DNA of 30,058 nt from a virus: positions 1 through 30,058 of IMG/VR virus record IMGVR_UViG_3300012003_000013; one strand, 5' to 3'. Position numbers and translations under genes: made by a program. The notes beneath the pieces were generated by a model that saw only the letters and a program-made list of their open reading frames with translations, was not told where the DNA came from and did no database searches. Of the stretch, positions 1-9,086 are shown in pieces (the stretch's first letter is position 1; the number at the start of each line of letters is the position of its first letter).

Positions 1-1664
1 ACTCCCGCTGCGTTGAGAATACTAACATTGTCGGGCTTGACACCACCAAGCACTGTTGAGGTTGCGGTCGGGAGCACGTAGGCTCCCGTAAAGGCTCCTG
101 CACCAAAGTTCCCTCCGGCCGCAGACGTCAGGCTCGAAGACACCACTCCAGCCGCCAGCGCCGTCCCGGTTAGTGTACCCGCCGCTGCTGCCACCATGCA
201 GGTGCTTCCCAGCGCGCAGGGTGTTCCGTTGACGGTCGCAGTCGTCTGCGCTGCCGTGGCCATCGTAGGCGCAGAGGCTCCGTTCAACCATGCAAACCCC
301 GTCCCGTTCAGCCCGCCCAGCGTCGTGCTGGTCAGGTAATACTGCATCGCACCAGCCGTGCCGCCGGGGGTTGCGCCGCTCGTAGGGCAGTTTGTCCCAT
401 TCGCCAGGCAGGGAAGAATCCCGCCCACTTGTATGTCGCCCGCACCGAAGCTCCATAGAGCATTGATCGTCTGCGGGGTTGCCGTCAGAGCCGCTGCCGT
501 GCCGAGCGGATCGTACGCTGTCGAGAAGAGGCTGGATAGCAGCTTGAAGGTGGGGACTGCCGACATAGAGGCTGGCGTGGGTACGTGGTACGCGATCTGG
601 AAATTGTTGCAGAACACAAACGCCGTCTGCGAACAAAGAGCCGTCATCGACTTAGAGCCCGTTGCCCCTCCCCCCGCATCCGCGACCACGGCCCAGTTGT
701 AAGACCCCGCGGGCTCCATCGTTCCGAAGGTGGAGAAGGAGGGGCTCGTAATGGCGAGGAGGCTGGGGTAGGTCCAGGAGATTACGCCGCCTTGGAAAAC
801 CGCCAAGCCGAGGATCAGGTCATTCGCTGCAGTCGTCGTGATGGTAGAGGTAGTCGTGATGGACCCGCTGGAAGGGTAACCTCCAGAGGTACTCGCAGCG
901 CCGGCGATATCGAAGGTCCCGAGTGGGCTATACTCGATGGCGGTGAAGAAATTTGGTCCCTGAGAGGTGCAAGCCCCTCCCCATGTCAACGTGAGCGTGG
1001 TGTTGCCACCGACTGCGCTGGCGATGTGACCATAGTAGCCATACGTTCCGTCCATATTTTGGCTTCCGTCTTGCACAAATGTGTCAGATTGCGCGTCGGT
1101 GACAGTGTAGGTCCTGAGTATATTGCAGGTCGCAACAACCACTACGGAATCGCCAGCCGTGACGCCCGGCAGCGTCACCGTTTGGATCGTTCCACTCCCC
1201 GTGTAGAGATAAGTGTTGGCCGACTGAATGCGCGACGCATTGGCCCCCGGAGGGATCGTGGGGCCAGAAAGCACGCTGTTCGAGGGTTGGCTAATCAGTG
1301 CGAACGCCAGGTTGGGAGTTGTATTCGGATTCGTGACGACGGTGGTAAAGAACGGCACCGCATTGCCCGCGCTAAAACCAGAGCCAGGCAATCCGCCGCC
1401 CACCTGCATCCATCCAGCAACAAGCCCCGTCCCGGTATATACATACTGATTCTTGTTGGTCAGGTCGGTATACGGCAGCCCATAGAACGCGCTGCTGCAT
1501 GTCCCTCCGCAGCTCGTCGACGTAGGCGCTCCGGAGCCCGTCACCGGGACCCAGCTCACGTTTGTCAGGGCACTCGTCTTTTGCTGGGCCGCAGCATTCC
1601 CCGCCAGCAGCAGAGTCGCCGCCAGCAGCCACACACCCAAAGGATTACTACGAATAGAGCGCAT
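1..1664 (-). CDS. Tail fibre/appendage-like protein with signal peptide, cut by window edge
   Basis: One reading frame stays open from the ATG at 1664 to the window edge (554 codons, no stop), so the C-terminus is missing. The N-terminus is a textbook Sec signal peptide: basic start (MRSIRSN), hydrophobic core (VWLLAATLLLAG) and an AAA-QQ cleavage-like site near residues 25-28. The rest is rich in Gly, Ser, Thr and Ala, of the beta-rich type seen in phage fibres. Near the edge it has STVLGGVKPDN, a motif common before repeats in phage appendage proteins. AGGAGAG lies about 8 nt before the start. The ATG overlaps the end of the upstream gene by 17 nt. A host-binding role is inferred from position at the end of the late operon and from composition; the signal peptide is odd for a virion protein. 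A secreted or surface protein is the alternative. Confidence 0.75.
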   Translation of the reverse strand, partial: MRSIRSNPLGVWLLAATLLLAGNAAAQQKTSALTNVSWVPVTGSGAPTSTSCGGTCSSAFYGLPYTDLTNKNQYVYTGTGLVAGWMQVGGGLPGSGFSAGNAVPFFTTVVTNPNTTPNLAFALISQPSNSVLSGPTIPPGANASRIQSANTYLYTGSGTIQTVTLPGVTAGDSVVVVATCNILRTYTVTDAQSDTFVQDGSQNMDGTYGYYGHIASAVGGNTTLTLTWGGACTSQGPNFFTAIEYSPLGTFDIAGAASTSGGYPSSGSITTTSTITTTAANDLILGLAVFQGGVISWTYPSLLAITSPSFSTFGTMEPAGSYNWAVVADAGGGATGSKSMTALCSQTAFVFCNNFQIAYHVPTPASMSAVPTFKLLSSLFSTAYDPLGTAAALTATPQTINALWSFGAGDIQVGGILPCLANGTNCPTSGATPGGTAGAMQYYLTSTTLGGLNGTGFAWLNGASAPTMATAAQTTATVNGTPCALGSTCMVAAAAGTLTGTALAAGVVSSSLTSAAGGNFGAGAFTGAYVLPTATSTVLGGVKPDNVSILNAAG

Positions 1665-2211
1665 AGATCGTCTCTCCTGTCAGAATTGCAAAATTCAGCG
1701 TGAAGCTGTCTGCCGTCACCAGCGTGTAGTCGATGCCCGGCCGCTGCGCCACGCCGCCATAAAAGACCATCGCCACCGGTCCCGGCGCAATGTAGAGCGT
1801 GCCGCTGGCCTGGGGGCCTGCGGGCGAACACACTCCAAATCCCAGCGGCGGTACCGGCGCTGGTGGAACAGGTACAGGGTTGTACGGCGTCGCGGAGCTC
1901 AGATCGATCGTCTGTGTGCCGGTGAACAGGTACGCATTGATCTGTACTGTATTGCCGTTCGCGTCCACCACACGGACGGTGTAGAAGCTGCCCGCCGGCA
2001 GGATGACATCGTTGCCCCAGAGCTTGAAGCTGTACGCTCCGGCCGTGCATATGATCGCCAGCGGAGACGTCTGCGCAATGATGGCCGTCCCACTCACCCG
2101 CGGGACTTGCGAGCCGAACCCGCAGAGCTGCACGATCAGGCTTCCAACCTGGGCAACGCCGAACAGGTCTTGCAGGTTTCCGGCAACCGTGATTTGCGGT
2201 GTGGTTAGCAT
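1648..2211 (-). CDS. Phage appendage/tail protein, N-terminal attachment-like
   Basis: 187 residues. It opens with an N-terminal beta-rich domain (ITVAGNLQDLFG, then SFKLWGNDVILPAGSFYTV around residues 60-80), a pattern I associate with the base of phage tail fibres and baseplate appendages in Acidobacteriota phages. A Pro-rich linker follows (PVPVPPAPVPPLG, about 112-124), then a short C-terminal domain. AGGA lies 6 nt before the ATG. Its last codons overlap the start of the signal-peptide fibre gene, which suggests translational coupling. It is probably a tail fibre or adaptor subunit. The exact role is not visible. Confidence 0.65.
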   Translation of the reverse strand: MLTTPQITVAGNLQDLFGVAQVGSLIVQLCGFGSQVPRVSGTAIIAQTSPLAIICTAGAYSFKLWGNDVILPAGSFYTVRVVDANGNTVQINAYLFTGTQTIDLSSATPYNPVPVPPAPVPPLGFGVCSPAGPQASGTLYIAPGPVAMVFYGGVAQRPGIDYTLVTADSFTLNFAILTGETIYALYS

Positions 2212-2217
2212 GGGGTC

Positions 2218-2628
2218 CTATCGAAAAAACGTTACGGGTCCCACGGTGGCAGCCATGGGGTGTTCTTCCCGGTTTTTTAGAACGTCTTGCTTGAACCATT
2301 CTGAATCGACGCGGTGCAGTTCGCAATAGAAAAGTGCGCTATCGGTCAAATCGACATCCTCGCTGCCATCGAAGATGTCGTCGATGCGCTGTAGAAACTG
2401 GCGGACGGAGGGGTCGTGCAGGTTCACGCTCACAGAGGGGTAGTGGGTTCCCTCCCGCAACGCGGCGTGCTCGAGGATCTGCATCCAGTCTTCTCCAAAC
2501 CATCCAGCCTGCGCGCGGTTGCGCATCACCATCGCAACGGCGGCCATGTTGTTTACCCCGCCATGCCGCGCTCCCTGCTGGATCGCATACGCCGCCAGCT
2601 GGCCCTTGATGTACACGTCGGGCATCAT
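2218..2628 (-). CDS. Possible cell-wall hydrolase (SleB/transglycosylase-like)
   Basis: 136 residues. The N-terminal half (ARHGGVNNMAAVAMVMRNRA, residues about 19-38, followed by a W-rich stretch) resembles the helix of SleB-type cell-wall hydrolases that reads 'EA..N..AVA.V.LNR', and DSALFYCE near residue 97 resembles their later ALFY segment. The usual catalytic Glu of the ARGE motif is not clear, so activity is uncertain. The start overlaps the stop of the upstream gene as ATGA. Lying among virion genes, it could be a virion-associated wall enzyme used at entry. The alternative is an unrelated small structural protein. Confidence 0.45.
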   Translation of the reverse strand: MMPDVYIKGQLAAYAIQQGARHGGVNNMAAVAMVMRNRAQAGWFGEDWMQILEHAALREGTHYPSVSVNLHDPSVRQFLQRIDDIFDGSEDVDLTDSALFYCELHRVDSEWFKQDVLKNREEHPMAATVGPVTFFR

Positions 2629-3428
2629 TGCGTCAGCCCCATGCGGACGTTCCGGTGTGTCTGCAACTGCATCTGGTAAAACTCGCTCGCCGGTCCTCGC
2701 CCTGCTCCAAAGGCGCGGTGTGCTTCCTTCTCGGTAATCACATCAGCCAGGATCAGCACCAGCAGCGCCGTCCGCCAGCCCCGGTACTTCTCTTTCTTCG
2801 GAACGTTGTACTGGTCGAAGCGCATTACGCTCCACTCCTGGCTGTACGGATATTGCAAGCTTGTCACCGTCTTCTCAATCAGCATCCCCGTGGCTTCATC
2901 CTTCACCCACGCATTCACACCCACCAGCCCCTTATTGCTGCCATGGTTCAGCCACAGCCGCGCGCTGGAAATCGTCGGCGTCACAAACTTGTTCAGCACG
3001 CCCCCCGCACCCTCCACCCACTTCAACGCGCTGGGCGTATCGATCCGCGCGTCCACACCACTCCGCTTCAAGATATGCATAAATTCGTAGGCATGGAGAA
3101 TGCGGCCCTTGCGCATCGCTTCGGCCTCTTTGCCCTGCCAGCGTTCCTGCCCATCCCAGCGCTGCTTGCGGGTTGCTTCGTTGCAGTAGTTCTCCTCGAA
3201 CCGCTGCAGCATCATCTCCACCGCCTCCTCGCTGCTGGCGGACGCATAGCGCAGCTCGGCCATCTCCTTCTTCATGGCCTCGTCATACGCCGGGGTCATC
3301 TCTTCGTCATAGTCCTTGAACCATTCGGCGGAGTGCTTTTGCGCGCCAAGGTTCATGCTCCGCACGGTAAGCGGCGGCGCCACCTTCGGCGCTGCCTGGT
3401 GCTCGGGGCGGATGATCACGTTTGCCAT
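2625..3428 (-). CDS. Hypothetical phage protein
   Basis: 267 residues, not recognised. It is soluble, charged and helix-rich: the first third is dense in Glu, Lys and Met (DYDEEMTPAYDEAMKKEMAE), and the middle (RKGRILHAYEFMHILKRSGV) looks like a compact alpha domain. No signal peptide or membrane segment is seen. Its start overlaps the previous stop as TAATG, and its stop overlaps the next start as ATGA, so it belongs to one tightly coupled late operon between the ejection-like proteins and the fibre genes. A virion or virion-assembly role follows from position only. Confidence 0.6.
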   Translation of the reverse strand: MANVIIRPEHQAAPKVAPPLTVRSMNLGAQKHSAEWFKDYDEEMTPAYDEAMKKEMAELRYASASSEEAVEMMLQRFEENYCNEATRKQRWDGQERWQGKEAEAMRKGRILHAYEFMHILKRSGVDARIDTPSALKWVEGAGGVLNKFVTPTISSARLWLNHGSNKGLVGVNAWVKDEATGMLIEKTVTSLQYPYSQEWSVMRFDQYNVPKKEKYRGWRTALLVLILADVITEKEAHRAFGAGRGPASEFYQMQLQTHRNVRMGLTQ

Positions 3429-5842
3429 TATTGGTTCGGCTCCTGATATCCCGCACTGCCTGGATCGTTGTTCTCGGGGGGTTGCTCTCCGTTGCGCTGC
3501 GATCGCAGAATCTCGGCGGCGATCAGTGGCGTGTAGATCTTCGGATTCACGGCGTTGCGTGCCGCATAGTCGAGCAGTTGCCCAACGCGCGGGTTGGTGG
3601 CGGCCTGCTGCAGCACCCAGCGCTCCGCCTTCGCGCCTACCAAAGCTCCACCCTCTGCGCCCATGATGCCGTGCCCCAGGGCGTGCCCCGCAATATATCC
3701 TCCAATGCCTCCTACCGTCGCTCCCACCTTGGCGTGGAGCACGTTGGTGACAATGCCGTGATAGATGTTTTGGGTTATCTGCCGCATGTTGCTCCCCGCC
3801 GGGCTCCTCAGCAGGTCGGCCATGCGGGTCATGTTCTGCATCCCGTCTTCGCCAATCACGCTCTCGATCCGGGGACGGCCATACTTCGCAATCACCTTGT
3901 TCAGGTTGTTCTGCAATTTCGCTCCACTCAACACCCGTCCGCCCGCAACCTGGCTCGCATAGGCTTCATTCACGTTTGCAGCGCTCTCGACCACATTATT
4001 CAACGCTCCCACCACCTTCGACTTCGCCCACAGAGTCGTTGCCTGTTGGCGCTCGGCCGGTGTGATGCCCGGCGCTGCGTCGACCAGCTTGTCGATCTGG
4101 TCCTCGATCTCAAACTTCTTATCCAGATTTCCGCTCTTGCCAGCGGCCGCGCGTTTCAGGTTGAGCTTGCTGTACTCCCCGTTGGTCGCCTCGTCGAGCT
4201 TGTTGTAGATCGGCTGTGCGGCGTTCTGCATCTGGTCCTCTGCGTCGGCAAACGTCCCCACTCCTCCCGCCGCCTTCGCGGAGTCGAGTGGCGCAAAGTT
4301 CGGCAACGTGCGCTGGTGCGCGTGGTACATGCCCAGCTGGTCCTGCAGGCTGTCCCGCGCTGCGGTAATGTCTTTCAGCTGCGCCGCACTCGTTCCCCTG
4401 GGTGGATTTTCGATAATCGCATTCAACCGGCTTAGGTGCATCTGCGCTTCTTCCGGGCTCGCCACCTGGAGATCGCCGCCGCCGGTGATGACGTCGTGGG
4501 CTGGCTGCCGCGCCGTGCTTGTGGCAATGTCCGCGCCGCTGCTTCCCTCCACGCCGGCCACGGTCGCCGCCGGTGCTGAGCTGGTGACGTAGGAAGGGGA
4601 CTTGAAGGCAGCCTGGGCACGCTTGGCTGCAGGCTGTGCTATCTCGCCAGCCGTGGATTCCTGTGTGCCGGTGCCGGGAAGGGTGAAGCTGTACGGCTTC
4701 GATCCCTCCGGTGCTGGCAGCATCCGCGCCGGATCTGTGATGGGCGGTGTCACCACGCGCCCTTTGTTCGCCTCCTCCAGCGCATCGTAGGTCGCCCGCT
4801 GCGCAACGCTCTGGAAGACTTTGGGCGCTGCTGCCTGCTGCGCGCGTCCAACCGCAGGCACTTCCTGCGCCGTGATGTCGCCGCGCGGCCCAGTCCCTGG
4901 CCGCTGCGATGCCAACGTTTGCACATCCTGGCCAGCAATGTTCTCGACGGCCGGAGCCGTCTTCGCCCCAAACCGCTGCATTCCCCGTCCCGCCGCTCCC
5001 AGCGCCAGGTCTGCAACCCCTCCCGCTCCCGCACCCTCCGCGCCAGCCTCCAGCGCTTCCTCGCCAGTCGCTCCATGCGCTCCCGCCTGCGCTGTCGTCA
5101 CTACGCCACTGCGGATCGCGGTGCCCAGTGCGCGGGCAAGTGCCGGGTGCGCCGCCGCCTGCTTCAGGATGGGCGCAATGATCTTCAACTTGTCCGCATA
5201 GTTCGCGCCCTTCACCAGTCCCGTGAGGCCTTCCCCCAGATACTTCAGCTCTGCATCGCCCACTGCGAACTCGGTTGCATTCTCGCCAAAGCGCCCTACG
5301 CCTCCGCCGGGACCAACAGGGGCGGCGGCCGAAGCCTCATCCTTCGCGATCTGTGTGTCGAGGCCTGCATGTTCTCCGAGCCACGGTCCGACTCCAGGAA
5401 TCTTCCGGACGCCACGTTCAATCGTGCCAGCAGTCTCATCGGCGGTTTGCTTGAATCCTTTCGCCGCGTTCTTCATATACTCCGTATCCGACGTCGTGCC
5501 ATCATCGTTGAGGAGTCCCAGGACGCTAGCGCCGCCGCCCGTCCCCCCTGGATCAGCGCGATAGTCGCTGGCGTACCGCCCATGCTCCTGATCGTTGGCA
5601 AAGGTGTATCCGCTATCCAGTGCAGAGCGCACATTGCTGTACGGTATCCCGGCCGCGCCCTTCGCCCCCTTCATCTGGTAGACGCCTTCCTTGTTGGGGT
5701 TGGCGGTGATGCTCGGCGGGGTCATGGCTCCGGGCTTCGGCGTTAGACCTGCGGACAGATCGATTCCTCCGGTCGGCGTCGGTGGGGGAGGAGTGGGGGC
5801 TTGGACGAGGCCCGCTGAAAGATCGATCGCTTGGCCTACCAT
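3428..5842 (-). CDS. Large internal virion (ejection) protein, putative
   Basis: 804 residues. The N-terminus is Pro-rich and carries the same heptad twice, IDLSAGL at residues 6-12 and 27-33. A long Ala/Gly/Glu-rich body follows. A glycine-rich hydrophobic stretch near residues 700-735 (GGIGGYIAGHALGHGIMG) could insert in a membrane. In short-tailed phages, large low-complexity proteins encoded just after the nozzle gene are usually internal virion proteins that form a conduit for DNA through the cell envelope. No peptidase or transglycosylase motif was found. The start abuts the stop of the upstream 617-residue gene. The ejection role is inferred from size, composition and position. Confidence 0.6.
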   Translation of the reverse strand: MVGQAIDLSAGLVQAPTPPPPTPTGGIDLSAGLTPKPGAMTPPSITANPNKEGVYQMKGAKGAAGIPYSNVRSALDSGYTFANDQEHGRYASDYRADPGGTGGGASVLGLLNDDGTTSDTEYMKNAAKGFKQTADETAGTIERGVRKIPGVGPWLGEHAGLDTQIAKDEASAAAPVGPGGGVGRFGENATEFAVGDAELKYLGEGLTGLVKGANYADKLKIIAPILKQAAAHPALARALGTAIRSGVVTTAQAGAHGATGEEALEAGAEGAGAGGVADLALGAAGRGMQRFGAKTAPAVENIAGQDVQTLASQRPGTGPRGDITAQEVPAVGRAQQAAAPKVFQSVAQRATYDALEEANKGRVVTPPITDPARMLPAPEGSKPYSFTLPGTGTQESTAGEIAQPAAKRAQAAFKSPSYVTSSAPAATVAGVEGSSGADIATSTARQPAHDVITGGGDLQVASPEEAQMHLSRLNAIIENPPRGTSAAQLKDITAARDSLQDQLGMYHAHQRTLPNFAPLDSAKAAGGVGTFADAEDQMQNAAQPIYNKLDEATNGEYSKLNLKRAAAGKSGNLDKKFEIEDQIDKLVDAAPGITPAERQQATTLWAKSKVVGALNNVVESAANVNEAYASQVAGGRVLSGAKLQNNLNKVIAKYGRPRIESVIGEDGMQNMTRMADLLRSPAGSNMRQITQNIYHGIVTNVLHAKVGATVGGIGGYIAGHALGHGIMGAEGGALVGAKAERWVLQQAATNPRVGQLLDYAARNAVNPKIYTPLIAAEILRSQRNGEQPPENNDPGSAGYQEPNQ

Positions 5843-7696
5843 TTATGGCACCACCGTATAGCCCTGCTGTTTGGCTTGGGCCTGTGCTGCGTTCGCATCG
5901 CCGCTTGGATTGGCGGCCTTCCATGTGCTTACAGTAAAGACATGCGTCTGTGGGCCTGCAGGCGCGCCGTTCGCTGCTGGCGTCGGCGTCCCATACCACT
6001 GCTGCAGATAGCGGTTATCTCCAATCATCTCTTTCTTCCGGTTGCCCAGCAGGTCGCGCATAGTGTTTGCCGTCGCGTGCATCTGCTTCCCGTTGAATCC
6101 TTTATTGAACAGGGTTTGCGCCTGCTCCAGCTTCGCATCGCTGGTGCCGTTGCCAGTGCCTCCGCCCTGCAGGATCTTCGCAACCTGGTCGCTGGTCTCC
6201 ACCAGCGCCGCACGGTATGCCGCAACCTGCGCGTTGCCACTGGCCAGCTTCGACCACTGCTCCACATCGTTGAGCGCCGGAAACTTCCCTTGCCGCAGCG
6301 CGTCAGACAACTGCACTACGGTTCCAAGGTTGCCGCCATTGTTGTCCCGGCCAGTCAGGGAGTTGAGGAAGTTGAGCGTGTTCTTGGTCTGCGGATTGCT
6401 CGCGAACTTGTAGTCGGCTATGGCCGTCGCGATAGGGAATGGCCTGCCCGTCTCGCGCATGGAGATCTCATTGGCCGCCGCAACGGTTTTGTTGTAGACC
6501 AGACCGGCCTTGCCACTCTTCGCCAGGTTGGAGGGGTCCATCGATCCGTGTACGAGCTGCGCCGCATTCGACTGGATGGTCGCATCGTCGCCAGCCGTGT
6601 TTAGCGCCTTCGCCTCTGCGGCGTTCTTCCCCGCCTCAGTAGCGGATGTTTTGATCTGCTGCTTTTTGTAGTCCCCCTCGTTCTTGTCGGCAAGCATTGT
6701 TTGGTATTTCATTGTTGTGGCCAGGACGTAGGCCCTATAGTCGTCACCGGGAGACCCTGCCGGAACCGTCCGATCCCAGGTCAACTTCGGGCTGCCGTCT
6801 TTATTCATACCGATGTCGGGCACCGGCATATCTTTCGGGAGTGGTCCCGTTCCCCACGCGTCCGGCACGATCGAAACCTCAAATCCATCAGTCTTTCCAT
6901 CCGCGCCGCGATAAGGCGTCACGCTCGGACGGCCGTGGGAAAGGTCCTCAACAATCGTCGGATTGATTTTCGACTCTGCGGTAAAGGCTGCAACCGTGCT
7001 GAAGTGCCCAACGTCGGTAGCCCCGGTATCCCGCAGCATCTGGTGAAACTTATTGTAATTATCTGCATCTGTCTGACTTATCTCCTGGCCAAGGCGCGTG
7101 TTGGATAACACCGCGCCAGCCGTCGTCACCGCCATTTGCTGCAGCTGCGCCTTCCGCACCAGCGCCTTCTGCTGCACGTCGTAATCCTGATTCGCGGTGT
7201 CCTTCTTCTTCTGCTGCTGTTGCTTCACCATCTGCTGTCCAGCCTGGATGCCGCCGCCCAGCGCGCGGCCCATGGCTCCCGGCCCCACCTGGCCAGCGCC
7301 TGCCGCCAGGCCCGTCAACGCTGCGCTGATGATCTGCTTCCACTGGGCTCCGGGCTTCTTTGTAACGGACGTCGCAACCATCTGGCCGTCCGCGCCGCGG
7401 CTGAACTGCACATCGTTGGAGCCACCCAGCGCGGAGAGAATGCTGTGGTACACCCGCGAACCCATGCTCTGCGGCCGCGCCGTTCCATCCGGGCTCACCG
7501 TAATGCCGGCGGGTTGCGCCGTGGGCTGGGCTGCTGTTGCCGGTGGTGTAGCGCTGGGCGCTGTTGCCGGTGGCGTGGGGCTGGGCGTCGGCGTCGACGG
7601 TGTGCCAGCCGTGGGTGCGCTCGATCCCATGCCTACGGGTCCGAGATTCGGTGTAGGGGATGGATCGACAAAAGGAACGTTCGCGCTGCTGTCCAT
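5843..7696 (-). CDS. Internal virion protein, putative
   Basis: 617 residues. Residues 30-65 are a Pro/Thr/Ala-rich linker (TPSPTPPATAPSATPP). Around 115-150 there is a Gly/Ala-rich, mildly hydrophobic segment (ALTGLAAGAGQVGPGAMGRA), followed by a Gln/Lys coiled-coil-like stretch (KQQQQKKKD). The C-terminal half is helical and soluble, and the last 20 residues (AQAQAKQQGYTVV) resemble a short LysM-like or repeat ending but are too short to call. AGGAGAG precedes the ATG closely. It sits between two other putative ejection proteins. A virion-interior role is inferred from context; no enzyme motif is visible. Confidence 0.6.
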   Translation of the reverse strand: MDSSANVPFVDPSPTPNLGPVGMGSSAPTAGTPSTPTPSPTPPATAPSATPPATAAQPTAQPAGITVSPDGTARPQSMGSRVYHSILSALGGSNDVQFSRGADGQMVATSVTKKPGAQWKQIISAALTGLAAGAGQVGPGAMGRALGGGIQAGQQMVKQQQQKKKDTANQDYDVQQKALVRKAQLQQMAVTTAGAVLSNTRLGQEISQTDADNYNKFHQMLRDTGATDVGHFSTVAAFTAESKINPTIVEDLSHGRPSVTPYRGADGKTDGFEVSIVPDAWGTGPLPKDMPVPDIGMNKDGSPKLTWDRTVPAGSPGDDYRAYVLATTMKYQTMLADKNEGDYKKQQIKTSATEAGKNAAEAKALNTAGDDATIQSNAAQLVHGSMDPSNLAKSGKAGLVYNKTVAAANEISMRETGRPFPIATAIADYKFASNPQTKNTLNFLNSLTGRDNNGGNLGTVVQLSDALRQGKFPALNDVEQWSKLASGNAQVAAYRAALVETSDQVAKILQGGGTGNGTSDAKLEQAQTLFNKGFNGKQMHATANTMRDLLGNRKKEMIGDNRYLQQWYGTPTPAANGAPAGPQTHVFTVSTWKAANPSGDANAAQAQAKQQGYTVVP

Positions 7697-7705
7697 GGTT
7701 CTCTC

Positions 7706-8305
7706 CTAAAGCATTACCGCCGCGCCGGCAACGCTGCCCAGCGCTCCTATCGCTGCGTTCCACGCGGAGTTGCTTTGCTCCTGGATCGTGTTTGCCGTCT
7801 TCGCCGCTGCTGATCCTGCACCCGTCGCCGCCGTCGCGGTTCCAACCGGGTTGAGCGTGGATGCCTCGTTTCCGAGCACGCCTGCGGCTGTGTTGAAGTT
7901 CTGCCGTCCCTGCGCATAGTTGGCCTGCAGGATCTGCTGCTGCTCGTTGGATTGCACACCCTCCGCCGTCGCCGCCAGACTTTCATTTTCAGACTGCTGC
8001 ACACCACCCGGCTCGAAGCTGTTGCCGCCGCCCTGCGCCGCCTGGTTCTCCTGCAACGTCCGCTGCGCGTTGGAGAAGTTTTTGGCCGTCTGGTCGGTGG
8101 CCTCGGTATTCAGGTTGGTGTCTTCTGCCTGGCTGAACCCGGTCTGGTTCGGTCCCGCCGCAAGGATGGGCGCAAACGCGCTGTTCAGCGATTGCAGGAT
8201 TCCCTGGCTCTCTCTATAGACCTGCTGATTTTGCTGCATGACCTGGTTGGCAAAGTCGATCTGGTCGGCCTGAACTGTAGTCTGAGACGCGCTGGGTCCG
8301 CACAT
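7706..8305 (-). CDS. Small internal virion protein, putative
   Basis: 199 residues from the ATG at 8305. An upstream in-frame start at 8350 is possible, but the 8305 start follows GGAGAGGGG and sits just after the stop of the GNAT-like gene, so I prefer it. The sequence is Gln/Asn/Ala-rich and helical, and ends in a hydrophobic Ala/Gly segment (AAIGALGSVAGAAVML). Composition, the C-terminal hydrophobic tail and the place next to two larger ejection-like proteins fit a T7 gp14-like inner-core protein. Sequence identity to that family cannot be judged by eye. Confidence 0.55.
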   Translation of the reverse strand: MCGPSASQTTVQADQIDFANQVMQQNQQVYRESQGILQSLNSAFAPILAAGPNQTGFSQAEDTNLNTEATDQTAKNFSNAQRTLQENQAAQGGGNSFEPGGVQQSENESLAATAEGVQSNEQQQILQANYAQGRQNFNTAAGVLGNEASTLNPVGTATAATGAGSAAAKTANTIQEQSNSAWNAAIGALGSVAGAAVML

Positions 8306-8307
8306 AC

Positions 8308-8811
8308 CTATCCCCTCTCCGGTTGCGTAGTATGTGGGGTGTTGCCCCAAGGCTTCGGTTGCGTCAGCTTGAGCCGTTCCAGCTCAAGACTGCGTACCAG
8401 CTCTCCCGGCATCGCCTCGCAGCCCATCTGGCGAATCGCCAGCCGCCGCAACAAAGGCACGACGGAATCGAACAGGATCTCCGTCGCTCCCTTGGCGGCG
8501 CACATCCTGGCCAGCCAGTCCATGCCTTCGATCAGGGCGTCCCGGTTGCGCAGCTTGTCCGCGCTGTGTTCGCTGGGACCGAACTGCGCGTCCAGCCGCA
8601 CCACGTTGGAAGTCTTCCAGAAATAAATCGGCCCCTCTGCGTCACACAGCAGATAGCATCCCACTCCCGGCTGTTTCTCGTAGAAAAACTCCGGCTGGAC
8701 CTTCTTCGCCGCGTGGTCGGGGTCGGCGGCAATCCATTCCTCCAACAGCTTACGGTCGTCCTCCGTCGCCTCGCGGACGGTGTAGGGGCCGAATTGAAAG
8801 AGATCTGCCAT
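8308..8811 (-). CDS. GNAT-fold acetyltransferase-like phage protein
   Basis: 167 residues. The order of elements fits a GNAT fold: an N-terminal VREATEDDRKLLEEWI strand-helix, paired strands GCYLLCDAEGPIYFWK near residues 51-66, and a long helix DALIEGMDWLARMCAAKGATEILFDS later on. The acetyl-CoA loop (Q/R-x-x-G-x-G/A) is not obvious, so it may be non-catalytic. GNAT-like proteins are often encoded beside internal virion genes of T7-like phages, which fits this position. The start overlaps the previous stop as TGATG. Confidence 0.5.
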   Translation of the reverse strand: MADLFQFGPYTVREATEDDRKLLEEWIAADPDHAAKKVQPEFFYEKQPGVGCYLLCDAEGPIYFWKTSNVVRLDAQFGPSEHSADKLRNRDALIEGMDWLARMCAAKGATEILFDSVVPLLRRLAIRQMGCEAMPGELVRSLELERLKLTQPKPWGNTPHTTQPERG

Positions 8812-9086
8812 CAGGGCACCAGTCCAACCGGCAAGAACCTGCGCTTGGGCAGCGGCGCTCCACCATAAAACTGCCGCGTGTACACATCCGCTCCTGAAGC
8901 TGCGGGCGGCAAACTTCCCCCCATCATCGGCGACACGCCAGAATCGACAGGCAGCAGCGGTGCCGGATGCGGTGCTGGCAATGCCACCGTGCTGATCCCC
9001 GGCGTGGCCTCGGTGGGCGACGTCGCCGGGGCGCTCTGCTGCGGTGCAGGTCTCGGCGCGCTAGTTGCTCCACTCTTCGCCTTCAT
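8811..9086 (-). CDS. Small Pro/Ala-rich protein after nozzle gene
   Basis: 91 residues from the ATG at 9086, which overlaps the nozzle gene stop as ATGA; the longer upstream frame lies inside the nozzle gene and is not credible. The first 50 residues are a low-complexity Ala/Pro/Ser/Thr linker. The end (VYTRQFYGGAPLPKRRFLP) is basic and ordered-looking. Not recognised. It is a probable minor virion or assembly protein, judged by coupling to both neighbours. Confidence 0.55.
   Translation of the reverse strand: MKAKSGATSAPRPAPQQSAPATSPTEATPGISTVALPAPHPAPLLPVDSGVSPMMGGSLPPAASGADVYTRQFYGGAPLPKRRFLPVGLVP

Noticed and set aside
22-636. Open frame of 204 codons on the minus strand
   Set aside because: It is in another frame of the signal-peptide fibre gene and its translation has shadow-like composition (many Arg, Asp and Cys).
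585-1703. Large plus-strand open frames opposite the fibre, portal and nozzle genes
   Set aside because: They are opposite-strand shadows of high-GC genes, rich in Arg/His/Ala, without ribosome sites or recognisable domains.
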